Assembly (NCBI GenBank): GCA_002709835.1
Contig: PAQX01000066.1
Coordinates: forward strand, 1 to 50,057
DNA length: 50,057 nt
Source of the DNA: Deltaproteobacteria bacterium
GTDB lineage: Bacteria; Myxococcota_A; UBA9160; UBA4427
Direction: 5' to 3'
Shown in pieces: positions 1 to 7,697 of the stretch. The notes beneath the pieces were generated by a model. That model was given only the letters and a program-made list of their open reading frames with translations. It was not told the origin of the DNA and did no database searches. Made by a program: the position numbers and the translations under genes. Within the stretch, counting starts at the first letter, position 1. Every line of letters starts with the position of its first letter.

Positions 1-2
1 AC

Positions 3-110
3 GCCGCGTTCCTCGAAGCGGGCTTCGCGAGCGGCCACCGCTTCATGGTTTCTTCCTCCGGGATCCGAAGCGTGAAGAGCCTCAACGAAACCGCGTACTT
101 GATCGACTGA
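3..110 (+). CDS. C-terminal fragment of unidentified protein (5' end outside window)
   Basis: An open frame enters from the left edge and ends at TGA 108-110, giving 35 residues that finish ...KSLNETAYLID. The composition (AFLEAGF, mixed hydrophobic and polar residues) looks like a natural C-terminus, and the other two forward frames give arginine/proline-rich shadow translations. The LEAGF element followed by short strands recalls the tail of class I methyltransferases, but the fragment is too short to assign. A small hairpin follows the stop at 121-136. No function is claimed. Confidence 0.5.
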   Translation, partial: AAFLEAGFASGHRFMVSSSGIRSVKSLNETAYLID

Positions 111-468
111 ACGTCGACTCCGGACGGAAACGTCCGATCCAACGTACGGATTCGACCGATTGGAAATCGGAAAGAATCCGGAAATTCCCTGACACTTTTC
201 GGTCATCGCCGTGTTAGAAGGGAAGAGACGTTGACGACGATCTGCGCTTTCGGCGGACCCGCTACGGATGACGTGGCGCCGAAGTTGATCAAGCATAAGC
301 TGAGCTGAGCGGACCTGGGAAGGGGTCGAAAGCAGACAGATCGTGCGCGCTCCCCCTCCGGTCGCCTCCGATTCGGAGGGGTGAGCGCGCGACGACGGCG
401 CTTCGTTTCGCGGCGCATGCGACACGAACGCATCTAATGTCGCTATTCCTGACACGATGCTGTGACAC
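111..468. other. Intergenic region with small hairpins and possible promoter
   Basis: No convincing gene is seen in these 358 bases. The region holds a hairpin with GAAA tetraloop (CGGACG 121-126, CGTCCG 131-136), placed where a terminator for the preceding gene would sit but lacking a T run. A second hairpin is CCGATT 156-161 / AATCGG 165-170. Further on there is a weak sigma70-like pair, CTGACA then 17 bases then TGTTAG, starting near 190. A perfect 14-bp palindrome, GTGACACGTGTCAC, begins at 462 and runs to 475, resembling a dimeric-regulator operator. Confidence 0.4.
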
Positions 469-849
469 GTGTCACCGGCCAGGGGGGGCGGCCTCTCCTT
501 GCTCGAAGGGCGCCTCCCCTCCGGCGACGTCGTCGCGCGCGAAATGTGCTGGCTCGTCGTGCTGGGAGAGGGGCGCTTCCGACGGACCCTCGAAACGAAC
601 CCGCGCCTCGAACACGTTCTTCGCCGCATCGCGATCGAGTCCGTGGAAGCGTCCGGTCCCGGGGAGCGGGACGTGGCCATGCTCCAGCTCCCAAGCGAAG
701 CGCCTTCCGGACCGATGCTCTACACGGGGTTTGGTTCGGGCGGTCCTCGGCGGCGCTTTGCTGCGTTCTTCTACGGGTTCGGGGATTCGAGGGGCGGAGT
801 GCCGCCGGCCGCGTTCACTTCGTCCTCTCTCGCGGCCTGCGGAAGGTAA
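469..849 (+). CDS. Hypothetical short reading frame, doubtful
   Basis: A 126-codon frame opening with GTG inside the 14-bp palindrome at 462-475. The in-frame TGA at 463-465 prevents an upstream extension. Codons 1 to about 85 show strong third-position G/C bias and a natural composition (for example LLEGRLPSGDVVAREM), which favours real coding. There is no visible ribosome binding site, and the last 79 bases overlap the 3' end of the opposite-strand M48 gene, where the translation becomes less protein-like. It may be a 5'-truncated remnant, a leaderless small gene, or chance. No domain recognised. Confidence 0.3.
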   Translation: MSPARGGGLSLLEGRLPSGDVVAREMCWLVVLGEGRFRRTLETNPRLEHVLRRIAIESVEASGPGERDVAMLQLPSEAPSGPMLYTGFGSGGPRRRFAAFFYGFGDSRGGVPPAAFTSSSLAACGR

Positions 850-2645
850 GGCTCGGCGATCCCGATCTTGATCGCGGTACGTCGGGGTAGCGGGGTCGTG
901 GCATAGATGCCGTTGAGGACGCCCGTGAAGACGACCTCGAGCTCGTTCCGTGTGCGTTCCGAGAGCTGTGCGAGGGTTTCGTCTTCGAGGGAGCGGGCGA
1001 CGCGCAAGCGTGTCACGCGGAGCGATCGCGCGACCTCCTCGTCGATCGGTCGAAAGCTGTGCGCGAACGCGCGGGCACGGCCGCGGTAGCGGGCCGCGTC
1101 GACCGACAGGACCTGCAGCCGATAGACGAGTCCGTCGAAGACGACGAAGGTCATGTTCGTGAAGAGCGGACCGAAGGGCGTGGTCGCGCGTCCCTCGATC
1201 CGGATCGCATCGAGGTCCCCGATCTTGACGACCCGTCGGTCCCGAATGCGCACGCTGACGCCTTCGAACTCCTCGGCCAGGAAGTCATCGACGACCGCGT
1301 CGAGAGACTCGCCTGCTGGACCGACGAGGGAGAGTTCGGCCTGGGCATCGCGTCGCGGCGAGGCCGCGAGCACTCGCTGGGTCGTGTTCAGGGTGTCCCA
1401 GCCCGGCGGGAAGCGAAGCGAGAAGCGCAGCTCCGGATGGATGAACTTGTTCTCTTCGTCGAAAAGACCTCCCGCCGGATCCTCGCCGATCACGAGACCG
1501 TCGATCTTCGAGAAATAGCCTCCGCTTCCGTCGTCTGCGACGCCCTCGATCGCCGTCCATTCGAGTCCGCGGGCCCGATCGAGCGCGATCGCGGCGCGCT
1601 CGGGGCTGGTCGGGTGGGTCGCAAAGAAGGAAGGCAAACGGGACCAGCCCACGACATAGCGTTCGGAGGCGTCGAGCTTGCGCAGGAACTCGGCAATCGC
1701 CGCGGGGTCGTAGCCGGCACGCGCCGCCAGGAGCTGTCCGCCGCGGTCCGCATCCCGCTCCTGGTCTCGACCGTAGGCGGCGATCCGCCCCGCCTTCAAG
1801 AAGCCCATCGTGAAGGGATTGAGGCGCTTCGCGTACTCGAGGCGCGCCGCCGAGTGGCGTTCGGCGGCGTGCGTGATTTCGTGCCCGAGCACGCCAGCCA
1901 GCTCGTCCTCGCTCGTGACGAGGGCGAGCAGTCCGCGCGAGACGTAGATCTTCCCGCCTGGGAGGGCGAAGGCGTTCGGCACGCTCTGGTCGACGATCTT
2001 GAACTCGTAGTCGAAGGGACGGTCCGGCGCGTGACGCAGCAGCCGGAGTGCCACGCTTCGGACGTAGGCGTTGAGCGCCGGGTCGCGGACCAGCCCCATC
2101 TCCGCCTCGATCAGGGAAGTCTGGTCGTTCCCGACGCGCGCGTCGTCGTACTCGGTGTCGAGGACGATGCGGCGTTGAGGTTCTGCTTCCTTCTCACCCT
2201 CATCCCCGGAAGTCTCCGAGTCGGCGGTCTCCTCCGCTTCCGCTGTCTTCGCCTCTCGAGGGGCGGGGGCGGGCCCGTCGGTTTCCTCGGAGCGGGCGGC
2301 CTTTCCGGTGGCCTCGGGGCCCGCGGGTGCCGGGGGGGGCTCGGCCGCGTCGGTTCGGGAGGGTCGGTTCGTTTCCTCGGCTGCGTCGGTCCCGGAGGGT
2401 CGGTCCGTTTCCTCGGCCGCGTCGGTCCCGGAGGGTCGGTCCGTTTCCTCGGCGTCCGGTTGCTGCCGCTCTTCGTCCGGCATCCAGGGGCCGACCACGA
2501 CGAAGGGAGGGTCGTCGGTCGGGTCGGGTCGCAGGCCAGATCCCGCACAGGCGGTGGCGAGCAGGGCGATCACGAGAAGCGAAGGGGCGATGCGAATCAA
2601 GGTCGGGCTCGGATCGTTGGGCGGAACCGGGGACGAGTCTATCAT
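771..2645 (-). CDS. M48-family metalloprotease lipoprotein with PsbP/LysM-like tail
   Basis: A 624-residue exported zinc protease. The N-terminus has a hydrophobic segment and lipobox ending at Cys33 (LLATAC), indicating a membrane-anchored lipoprotein. Residues 40-155 are an acidic, Pro/Thr-rich linker with three tandem 12-residue repeats (65-100). The peptidase domain (about 160-355) carries the zinc motif HEITH at 255-259, and Glu296 in ERDAD as third ligand, typical of BepA/LoiP-type periplasmic M48 enzymes that degrade misfolded envelope proteins. Residues about 395-530 resemble a PsbP/DUF1795-like fold, and the last 80 residues resemble a LysM-like segment seen in some M48 proteins; both are inferences. 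It is divergent from gpmI with an 83-base gap. The exact start is uncertain, since a TTG closer to the hydrophobic core is possible. Confidence 0.9.
   Translation of the reverse strand: MIDSSPVPPNDPSPTLIRIAPSLLVIALLATACAGSGLRPDPTDDPPFVVVGPWMPDEERQQPDAEETDRPSGTDAAEETDRPSGTDAAEETNRPSRTDAAEPPPAPAGPEATGKAARSEETDGPAPAPREAKTAEAEETADSETSGDEGEKEAEPQRRIVLDTEYDDARVGNDQTSLIEAEMGLVRDPALNAYVRSVALRLLRHAPDRPFDYEFKIVDQSVPNAFALPGGKIYVSRGLLALVTSEDELAGVLGHEITHAAERHSAARLEYAKRLNPFTMGFLKAGRIAAYGRDQERDADRGGQLLAARAGYDPAAIAEFLRKLDASERYVVGWSRLPSFFATHPTSPERAAIALDRARGLEWTAIEGVADDGSGGYFSKIDGLVIGEDPAGGLFDEENKFIHPELRFSLRFPPGWDTLNTTQRVLAASPRRDAQAELSLVGPAGESLDAVVDDFLAEEFEGVSVRIRDRRVVKIGDLDAIRIEGRATTPFGPLFTNMTFVVFDGLVYRLQVLSVDAARYRGRARAFAHSFRPIDEEVARSLRVTRLRVARSLEDETLAQLSERTRNELEVVFTGVLNGIYATTPLPRRTAIKIGIAEPYLPQAAREDEVNAAGGTPPLESPNP
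2346..2453 (-). repeat. Three tandem 36-bp in-frame repeats in the M48 gene
   Basis: Residues 65-76, 77-88 and 89-100 of the M48 lipoprotein are three copies of the unit AEETDRPSGTDA. The third copy differs at two residues (Asn for Asp, Arg for Gly). The first two DNA copies are almost identical, so copy number could vary by slippage or unequal exchange. The repeats lie in the disordered linker between the lipid anchor and the protease domain and would change tether length without disturbing the frame. Confidence 0.85.
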
Positions 2646-2728
2646 TCGGACGGTTTCGCGGCCGAGATCGGTGCCCGTGTCGGGCGCCGCCCGATCCTCG
2701 GGCCCGCGATCCCGTACGGAGAGAATCG

Positions 2729-4408
2729 ATGGCGGAGTGGACGCTCGCGAAGAGCCGCAGGTTCGCGGGTGTGGACGGGCCGGTGGTCGTCTGCGTGATG
2801 GACGGCGTCGGCTACGGCCGCAAGGACGAGTCGGACGCGGTCTGGCTCGCCCGCACGCCGACCCTCGATTGGCTCGCGACGAACACCCCGACCGGGGAGC
2901 TGGTCGCGCACGGCAAGGCCGTGGGCATGCCGAGCGACGGCGACATGGGCAACAGTGAGGTCGGCCACAACGCTCTGGGGGCCGGTCGTGTCTTCGATCA
3001 GGGGGCGAAGCTCGTCGCGAACGCGATCAAGAATGGCAGCCTCTTCGAGGGAGAGCAGGCCAGCGTATGGCAGGAAGTCACGGAGCACGTCCGCGAGCGC
3101 GGCTCGACGCTCCACTTCCTCGGGCTGCTCTCCGATGGCAACGTCCACAGTCACATCGATCATCTCTTCGCGCTGCTCCGTCGCTGCGACCAGCAGCAGG
3201 TCGAGCGCGTTCGACTGCACGTTCTGCTCGATGGACGCGATGTCCCGGAGACCTCGGCCCTCGACTACGTCGACGCCCTCGAAGAGCTTCTCGAGACGAT
3301 CTCCGGCAAGCCACAGCGCGACTATCGGATCGCCAGCGGCGGCGGTCGCATGACGACGACCATGGATCGCTACCAAGCCGAGTGGGGGATGGTCGAGCGG
3401 GGCTGGAAGACCCACGTTCGCGGCGAGGGACGTGGCTTCCCGAACTGCCGGGCGGCGATCGAGACCTTCCGCGAAGAGTCCGCGGGGATCGGGGATCAGA
3501 GGCTGCCGCAGTTCGTGATCGTCGAGGGCGACGGCGTTCCGGTCGGTCGCGTCGAGGACGGGGACGCGGTCGTCTTCTTCAATTTTCGCGGAGACCGGGC
3601 GATCGAGATCAGTCAGGCCTTCGAGGACGACGACTTTCCGCACTTCGATCGTGGGCCGCGTCCGGACGTCGTCTACGCTGGCATGATGCAGTACGACGGA
3701 GATCTCGATCTCCCGAATCGGTACCTCGTCGCGCCTCCTGCCATCGACCGCACGATGGGCGAGTACATCGCGCGCGCCGGGCTGCCGCAGCTCGCCATCA
3801 GCGAGACCCAGAAATATGGTCACGTCACCTATTTCTGGAACGGCAACCGGAGCGGCGCCTTCGATGAAGACGTCGAGACCTACGTCGAGATTCCCTCCGA
3901 CGACCTGCCCTTCGAAGAGCGGCCCTGGATGAAGGCGGCGGAGATCACCGACCGACTGATCCAGGAGCTCCAGACGGGACGCTACCGACATGCGCGCGTC
4001 AACTACGCGAACGGCGACATGGTCGGCCACACCGGTCATCACGCAGCCGCCGTCCAGGCCGTCGAAGCCGTGGATCTCCAGATCGCGCGACTGCTGCCGG
4101 TGATCGACGCGCTCGGCGGTGCGCTCGTGGTGACCGCCGATCACGGCAACGCCGATTGTATGTTCGAGCTCGACAAGAAGTCCGGTGAGCCCGCTCTCGA
4201 CGCCGACGGCCGGAACAAGGTCAAGACGAGTCACACCCTGAACCCCGTTCCTCTTCACGTCTATACGTCGGGCAAGGCGGTCGCGCTCGATCCGACCGCC
4301 CTCGCCGGCGCGCGCCCCGGTCTCGCCAATCTCGCGAGCACCGTGCTCGACCTCATGGGTCTCGAAGCCCCGGAAGACTATGAAGCCTCCCTGCTCGTCA
4401 GCGAGTAG
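2729..4408 (+). CDS. gpmI: 2,3-bisphosphoglycerate-independent phosphoglycerate mutase
   Basis: A cytosolic metalloenzyme interconverting 3- and 2-phosphoglycerate in glycolysis and gluconeogenesis. The 559-residue product has the alkaline-phosphatase-superfamily landmarks: metal-binding Asp25 in CVMDGVGYG, the phosphoserine motif GDMGNSEVGHNALG with Ser76, DGRD, the metal ligands in GDMVGHTG and TADHGNAD, and the C-terminal SHTLNPVP. It is slightly longer than the usual ~510 residues. I chose ATG 2729 because GGAGAG lies 6 bases upstream and homology begins there; the open frame extends further 5' without protein-like sequence. It is monocistronic, divergent from the M48 gene and convergent with the MarR gene. 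Confidence 0.96.
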   Translation: MAEWTLAKSRRFAGVDGPVVVCVMDGVGYGRKDESDAVWLARTPTLDWLATNTPTGELVAHGKAVGMPSDGDMGNSEVGHNALGAGRVFDQGAKLVANAIKNGSLFEGEQASVWQEVTEHVRERGSTLHFLGLLSDGNVHSHIDHLFALLRRCDQQQVERVRLHVLLDGRDVPETSALDYVDALEELLETISGKPQRDYRIASGGGRMTTTMDRYQAEWGMVERGWKTHVRGEGRGFPNCRAAIETFREESAGIGDQRLPQFVIVEGDGVPVGRVEDGDAVVFFNFRGDRAIEISQAFEDDDFPHFDRGPRPDVVYAGMMQYDGDLDLPNRYLVAPPAIDRTMGEYIARAGLPQLAISETQKYGHVTYFWNGNRSGAFDEDVETYVEIPSDDLPFEERPWMKAAEITDRLIQELQTGRYRHARVNYANGDMVGHTGHHAAAVQAVEAVDLQIARLLPVIDALGGALVVTADHGNADCMFELDKKSGEPALDADGRNKVKTSHTLNPVPLHVYTSGKAVALDPTALAGARPGLANLASTVLDLMGLEAPEDYEASLLVSE

Positions 4409-4418
4409 CGCTTCCCCG

Positions 4419-4434
4419 CGCGCCCGCGGGCGCG
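4419..4434. terminator. GC-only palindrome between convergent genes
   Basis: CGCGCCCGCGGGCGCG is a perfect 16-bp palindrome, able to form a 6-bp stem with a CGCG loop. It lies 10 bases after the gpmI stop and 7 bases before the MarR stop on the other strand. There is no T tract on either side, so intrinsic termination is unproven. Confidence 0.4.
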
Positions 4435-4441
4435 AACAAAC

Positions 4442-5011
4442 CTAGAACGAATCGCCCATCTTCCCGAGCAGCCGGGTGAACTCGGCTTGCTCCGGGTCGC
4501 TGAGGACCTTCTTGGTGTGCTCCACGAGGTTGAGCAGGCCGGCCTTGTACAGAAGAAGGGCCTCATGGGCAGCCGGCGTGGCTTCGAGCACGACGGATCG
4601 TCGGTCCTGCGGGTTCGGGCGACGATTGACCAGTCCACGATTCTCGAGCCGGTCGACGATCGCCGTCATCGTGCTGCGCGGCAATCCCAGGTCTGCGACC
4701 AGGCTCTTGACGCTGGTCGGACCGCTCGAGGTGAGGAGAGCGACGAGGTCGAGCTCGCGACCGAAGAGTCCAGTCGAGGTCTCGAGGTCGATTCCGCGAA
4801 GCCGCAAGCGGAGGCTCATGGCGACCATTGCATCGAGCATGGCTCGATCCGGTGGTGACGTCGCTTCGAGTCGATCTCTCGCCAGGGAGCCGCTCTTGGG
4901 GACAGGGGCGGGATCGGGGTTCGCCTTACGTCCGCCTCCCGGCGGCGGCTGTCCGTTCGGGTTCATGGCTGCGATGCTCTCGTCCAGAGGGGAATGAATT
5001 TGTGTGCTCAT
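4442..5011 (-). CDS. MarR-family transcriptional regulator
   Basis: A 189-residue winged-helix DNA-binding protein. Residues 1-50 are a Pro/Gly-rich extension not usual for MarR proteins (normally 140-160 residues). The conserved core follows: dimerisation helix, then the helix-turn-helix (TSVKSLVADLGLPRSTMTAIVDRL split across about 95-120), and the wing with NPQDRRSVVLEAT, including the DxRS motif diagnostic of the family. It is likely a repressor responding to a small phenolic or lipophilic ligand. It is divergent from the hydrolase-cytochrome gene across a strong palindrome that starts 5 bases upstream of this ATG, so autoregulation is likely. Confidence 0.9.
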   Translation of the reverse strand: MSTQIHSPLDESIAAMNPNGQPPPGGGRKANPDPAPVPKSGSLARDRLEATSPPDRAMLDAMVAMSLRLRLRGIDLETSTGLFGRELDLVALLTSSGPTSVKSLVADLGLPRSTMTAIVDRLENRGLVNRRPNPQDRRSVVLEATPAAHEALLLYKAGLLNLVEHTKKVLSDPEQAEFTRLLGKMGDSF

Positions 5012-5015
5012 GTCC

Positions 5016-5049
5016 TTTGAAACGTTCGAAAGCTCGAACCGGTTTCAAA
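5016..5049. promoter_or_regulatory. Nested palindromic operator candidate for MarR
   Basis: The outer arms TTTGAAAC (5016-5023) and GTTTCAAA (5042-5049) are perfect inverted repeats. Inside them GTTCGA (5024-5029) and TCGAAC (5034-5039) form a second inverted repeat offset by one base. The element sits directly upstream of the MarR start codon and about 110 bases upstream of the divergent hydrolase-cytochrome gene, the classical place for a MarR operator controlling both. Confidence 0.65.
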
Positions 5050-5162
5050 CACGCGTCATTCTAAAGTACGAGCGTCGAAGGAACGGCTCGAAAATCGCTG
5101 GTTTCCTTTGGGGCGGGCGGATCGGGCGGATCCACATGACTGAGACGCGAGGAGAGGCATTC

Positions 5163-6938
5163 GTGACGGTGCGTCGACTGACCTTCGATCAGATGGGGAT
5201 CGTGCTCACCGGGATGGTTTTCTGTGTCTTCCTCACCGCACCCCCCGTGTCGATCGCGGCCCCGCAGCCGAGCCTGGGCGTCGCCTATGACGCCGAGGCG
5301 CGGAGTGATCCCGATCGGACCTACGACTATTTCCCGCCGAAGCGATCGGGAGGAGCGGTCGTCGTCTTCATCCAGAGCCATCGCTGGGCCGAGCGCCTCC
5401 CCGACGCTCTGCTCCTTTCCGGCTTCGTAAAAGGCGTGATCCAAGCGGGGCACGCCGCTTTCGTCGTGCGCCACCGTACCGGTGACCGTGCCGTCCATCC
5501 GAATCCTCCCCGCGACGTCGCGCGGGCCCTCCGCGTGATTCTCGAACGCGTGGAGAAGGAAGGGCTCGATCCCTCGCGCGTCTTCCTCGTTGGGCACACC
5601 TCCGGTGCGCAGACGGCCCTCCTCGCGGCGCTGGACCCCAAGTTTCTCGAAGCCGAGGGCGTGGCGCCGACTGATCTGGCGGGGCTGGTCTCGATTTCCG
5701 GTGTGCTCGACCTCGGTCCGCATCCGGATCGTCTTGCCGCGGAGGAAGCCGCGATCGGGGCGGTTTTCTCGTCGATTCGTGCAAGGGCGGAAGGGCAGCC
5801 TGCCTCTTGGCTCGATCGGGCACGGCCTCCGATTCTTCTGCTGACGGCCGGTCGGGACCTGCCCCGAAGAGCGGCCGAGGCGCAGGCCTTCGCGGAAGAA
5901 GCGCGTTCGGCCGGGACCGGAGCGGTCCAGCGCTTCGTGATTCCGGGTCGGGATACCGGGACGATCCTTGACCTGACGGTCCGCGGCGGAGCGGAGCAGC
6001 TCTTCGAGTTCCTCGCGCACGATCCGCGCGACGGCGCGCTGCCGGAGCGCTGGCAGATCGTCGAGACGTGGCAGGCACCGCCATTCACGACGGAGGACTT
6101 CCATGCGCGCTTCGCCTCGCTGATCGAGACGCATCCTGTCGACGATCGCTTCACCGAGGTCGTGAACCGTCCTTTTCGAGCCGCGCCCGGAGAGCCCTTC
6201 CGCCTGCGCTTCGGGACTTACCAATCGATCGATCTGGTAAAGCTGCTCGAAGCGAAGGGGCCGGCGGAGGTCGGTCGCGGCGACTTCCTGGTGCTCACGA
6301 ACGTGCGCGGAGAGAAGGCGTTCTTTCCGATGAGCCGGATGCGCGCGCTCGGGCCGCGCCTAGTGATCGGGGTCGACGGCGAGCGCAATCTCTTTCGCGC
6401 GACTGATCTCTATCACACGGTCCGACGCTATACGTGGGTCGACGTTCATCCCGACCGCATCGACATGGCGCGCCCGCTCGGAGCCTTCCTCTTCTTCCCG
6501 GGGGCGGAGCCTTCTCGCGCCGAATCGCTTCCGCTCTTCGGGCGCTATGCGCTGACCTCGGATTCCTTCGCGCTCATTGACGGCGATCCGCGGTCCGTTC
6601 TCGACGATCTCCCGGCCGAAGGCCGGAGGGTGATCGCCGAGTCCCGGCAATGCATCACGTGTCATCGGGTGCGCGACGTCGGGGGGCGGGCGTTTCACAT
6701 CCGCGCGCGCGACGCGAAGAAGATGGGCGGGCACGCACTTCCGCTCGAGCGCTATCCGGCAGGGGTCTGGCGCCGCTTCGTGTTCGAGCAGAAGACCGTC
6801 GCCGAGGAGATCGGCGCGAACGTCGTGGACTTCACGCCCACCGAAGCCAAAGCGCTCTACGAGATGATCGTTGCCGAACGCGAGCGGAGAGGCGTGAGGC
6901 CCTGGCATCGTCCCGAGCGCGACCGGGATCGGCCGTGA
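5163..6938 (+). CDS. Exported alpha/beta-hydrolase-like protein fused to haem-c motif domain
   Basis: A 591-residue protein. The N-terminus has Arg-Arg then a hydrophobic stretch ending SIAA, a signal peptide, so it acts outside the cytoplasm. Residues about 35-290 follow the BD-FAE/esterase fold, but the nucleophile elbow reads GHTSGA with Thr146 where this family has Ser, and the late GRD motif continues with Thr instead of the usual His, so the catalytic triad looks lost. Residues about 300-470 are unrecognised. Near the C-terminus CITCH (497-501) is a covalent haem-binding motif, with KKM (Met521) as possible sixth ligand. GTG 5163 is chosen because GGAGAGG lies 5 bases upstream; ATG 5136 is the alternative. 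It overlaps the next gene by GTGA. Function unknown. Confidence 0.8.
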   Translation: MTVRRLTFDQMGIVLTGMVFCVFLTAPPVSIAAPQPSLGVAYDAEARSDPDRTYDYFPPKRSGGAVVVFIQSHRWAERLPDALLLSGFVKGVIQAGHAAFVVRHRTGDRAVHPNPPRDVARALRVILERVEKEGLDPSRVFLVGHTSGAQTALLAALDPKFLEAEGVAPTDLAGLVSISGVLDLGPHPDRLAAEEAAIGAVFSSIRARAEGQPASWLDRARPPILLLTAGRDLPRRAAEAQAFAEEARSAGTGAVQRFVIPGRDTGTILDLTVRGGAEQLFEFLAHDPRDGALPERWQIVETWQAPPFTTEDFHARFASLIETHPVDDRFTEVVNRPFRAAPGEPFRLRFGTYQSIDLVKLLEAKGPAEVGRGDFLVLTNVRGEKAFFPMSRMRALGPRLVIGVDGERNLFRATDLYHTVRRYTWVDVHPDRIDMARPLGAFLFFPGAEPSRAESLPLFGRYALTSDSFALIDGDPRSVLDDLPAEGRRVIAESRQCITCHRVRDVGGRAFHIRARDAKKMGGHALPLERYPAGVWRRFVFEQKTVAEEIGANVVDFTPTEAKALYEMIVAERERRGVRPWHRPERDRDRP

Positions 6939-7444
6939 GCGACGCCCTCGATACGCTGCGTGCACTGCATGCCGAGATCGACCGGAAGGCCTCGCGATTG
7001 GCCGAGCGGCACGCGGACCGGCTCGAGTGCGGTCGCGGATGCGCAGGCTGCTGCCTCGACGGGTTGACGGTGCGCGCCGTGGAAGCGGAGCGGATCCGAT
7101 CCGCACACGGAACGCTCCTGCGAGAAGACCAGCCCGGCCCCGAAGGCGCCTGCGCGTTCCTGAACGGCGAGGGCGCCTGCCGGATCTATGCGGACCGGCC
7201 CGCCGTCTGTCGATCGCAGGGGTTGCCGCTCCGCGTGCTCTTCGAAAACGACGAGGGCGACATCGAAGAACGCCGGGACATCTGCCCGCTCAACGAAGTC
7301 GAGGGCGAGCCTCTGGACGCGCTCGAAGAAGACGCGTGTTGGCTGGTGGGGCCTTTCGAGCTGCGTCTCGAGGCGATCGACGAGGCCTTTGCGGAGGAGG
7401 AAGCGCCGCGGGTGGCGTTACGTTCGCTCTTCGAATCCCGATAG
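6935..7444 (+). CDS. YkgJ-family cysteine-cluster protein
   Basis: 169 residues, putatively binding zinc or an Fe-S cluster. The motif C32xxxC36xxC39C40 is followed by Cys73, Cys82 and Cys92 in the arrangement C(8)C(9)C with the conserved CRIYADRPAVCR element, the hallmark of the YkgJ/DUF3109-like family. GTG 6935 overlaps the upstream TGA as GTGA, so translation is coupled to the hydrolase-cytochrome gene. A longer frame upstream of GTG is a shadow of that gene. Coupling suggests that the two work together, perhaps in metal or haem handling, but this is inference. Confidence 0.88.
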   Translation: MSDALDTLRALHAEIDRKASRLAERHADRLECGRGCAGCCLDGLTVRAVEAERIRSAHGTLLREDQPGPEGACAFLNGEGACRIYADRPAVCRSQGLPLRVLFENDEGDIEERRDICPLNEVEGEPLDALEEDACWLVGPFELRLEAIDEAFAEEEAPRVALRSLFESR

Positions 7445-7476
7445 CGCCGCTCAGACGCGGGGACGCCCGTTCGCGC

Positions 7477-7695
7477 TCATCGTCGAAGCGCGTCGAGGAT
7501 CTCCCCCGGTTCGGGATATCGCCCCGAAGCATGCTTCGAAAAGATCGTATCGCCGTCGACGGCGACGTCGAAGATGCCGCCGTCGCCCCGGACCAGCTCA
7601 GGGGCGATGCCGGTCTCCCGCTCGATGTCGGCCGCCAGACTGGAGGCCCGAGGGAGGTAGTTTCAACGTCCGCAGTAGGTGATCGTGATCTTCAT
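7477..7695 (-). CDS. SelW/SelT/SelH (Rdx) family selenoprotein, in-frame TGA = Sec11
   Basis: On the minus strand ATG 7695 opens MKITITYCGR, meets TGA at 7665-7663, then continues as NYLPRASSLAADI and onward to TGA 7479-7477, 72 codons in all. Reading the first TGA as selenocysteine gives a CxxU redox motif (Cys8, Sec11) after a beta strand, then the helix, the GDGGIFDVAVDGDTIFSK hairpin and a C-terminal helix ending PGEILDALRR. This is the complete Rdx thioredoxin-like fold at normal length. The start lies 2 bases after the upstream SDR stop, so the genes are coupled. A stem-loop 12-35 bases after TGA fits a bacterial SECIS. The alternative, a Cys-to-stop mutation, is less likely given the perfect continuation. 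The role is probably thiol redox. Confidence 0.85.
7628..7651 (-). promoter_or_regulatory. Candidate bacterial SECIS element
   Basis: In the mRNA, bases 12-35 after the UGA fold as UCGG/CCGA, a bulged G, CC/GG, a U-C mismatch, then CCA/UGG closing a GUC apical loop. Bacterial SECIS hairpins sit immediately downstream of UGA within the coding region and present a G-U pair of bases in a small apical loop to SelB. The loop context CCAGUCUGG is close to the formate dehydrogenase type. Folding was done by eye. Confidence 0.6.
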
Positions 7696-7697
7696 TT

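Noticed and set aside
1059..2798. 579-codon plus-strand frame opposite the M48 gene
   Set aside because: Antisense shadow produced by G/C-biased codons; no SD and no family pattern, while the minus strand has a full M48 protease.
2642..4258. 538-codon minus-strand frame opposite gpmI
   Set aside because: Shadow of gpmI, whose motifs are complete on the plus strand.
7665..7695. Gene fragment ending at the TGA (10-residue peptide)
   Set aside because: The sequence after TGA continues the Rdx fold to normal length, so simple termination is unlikely.
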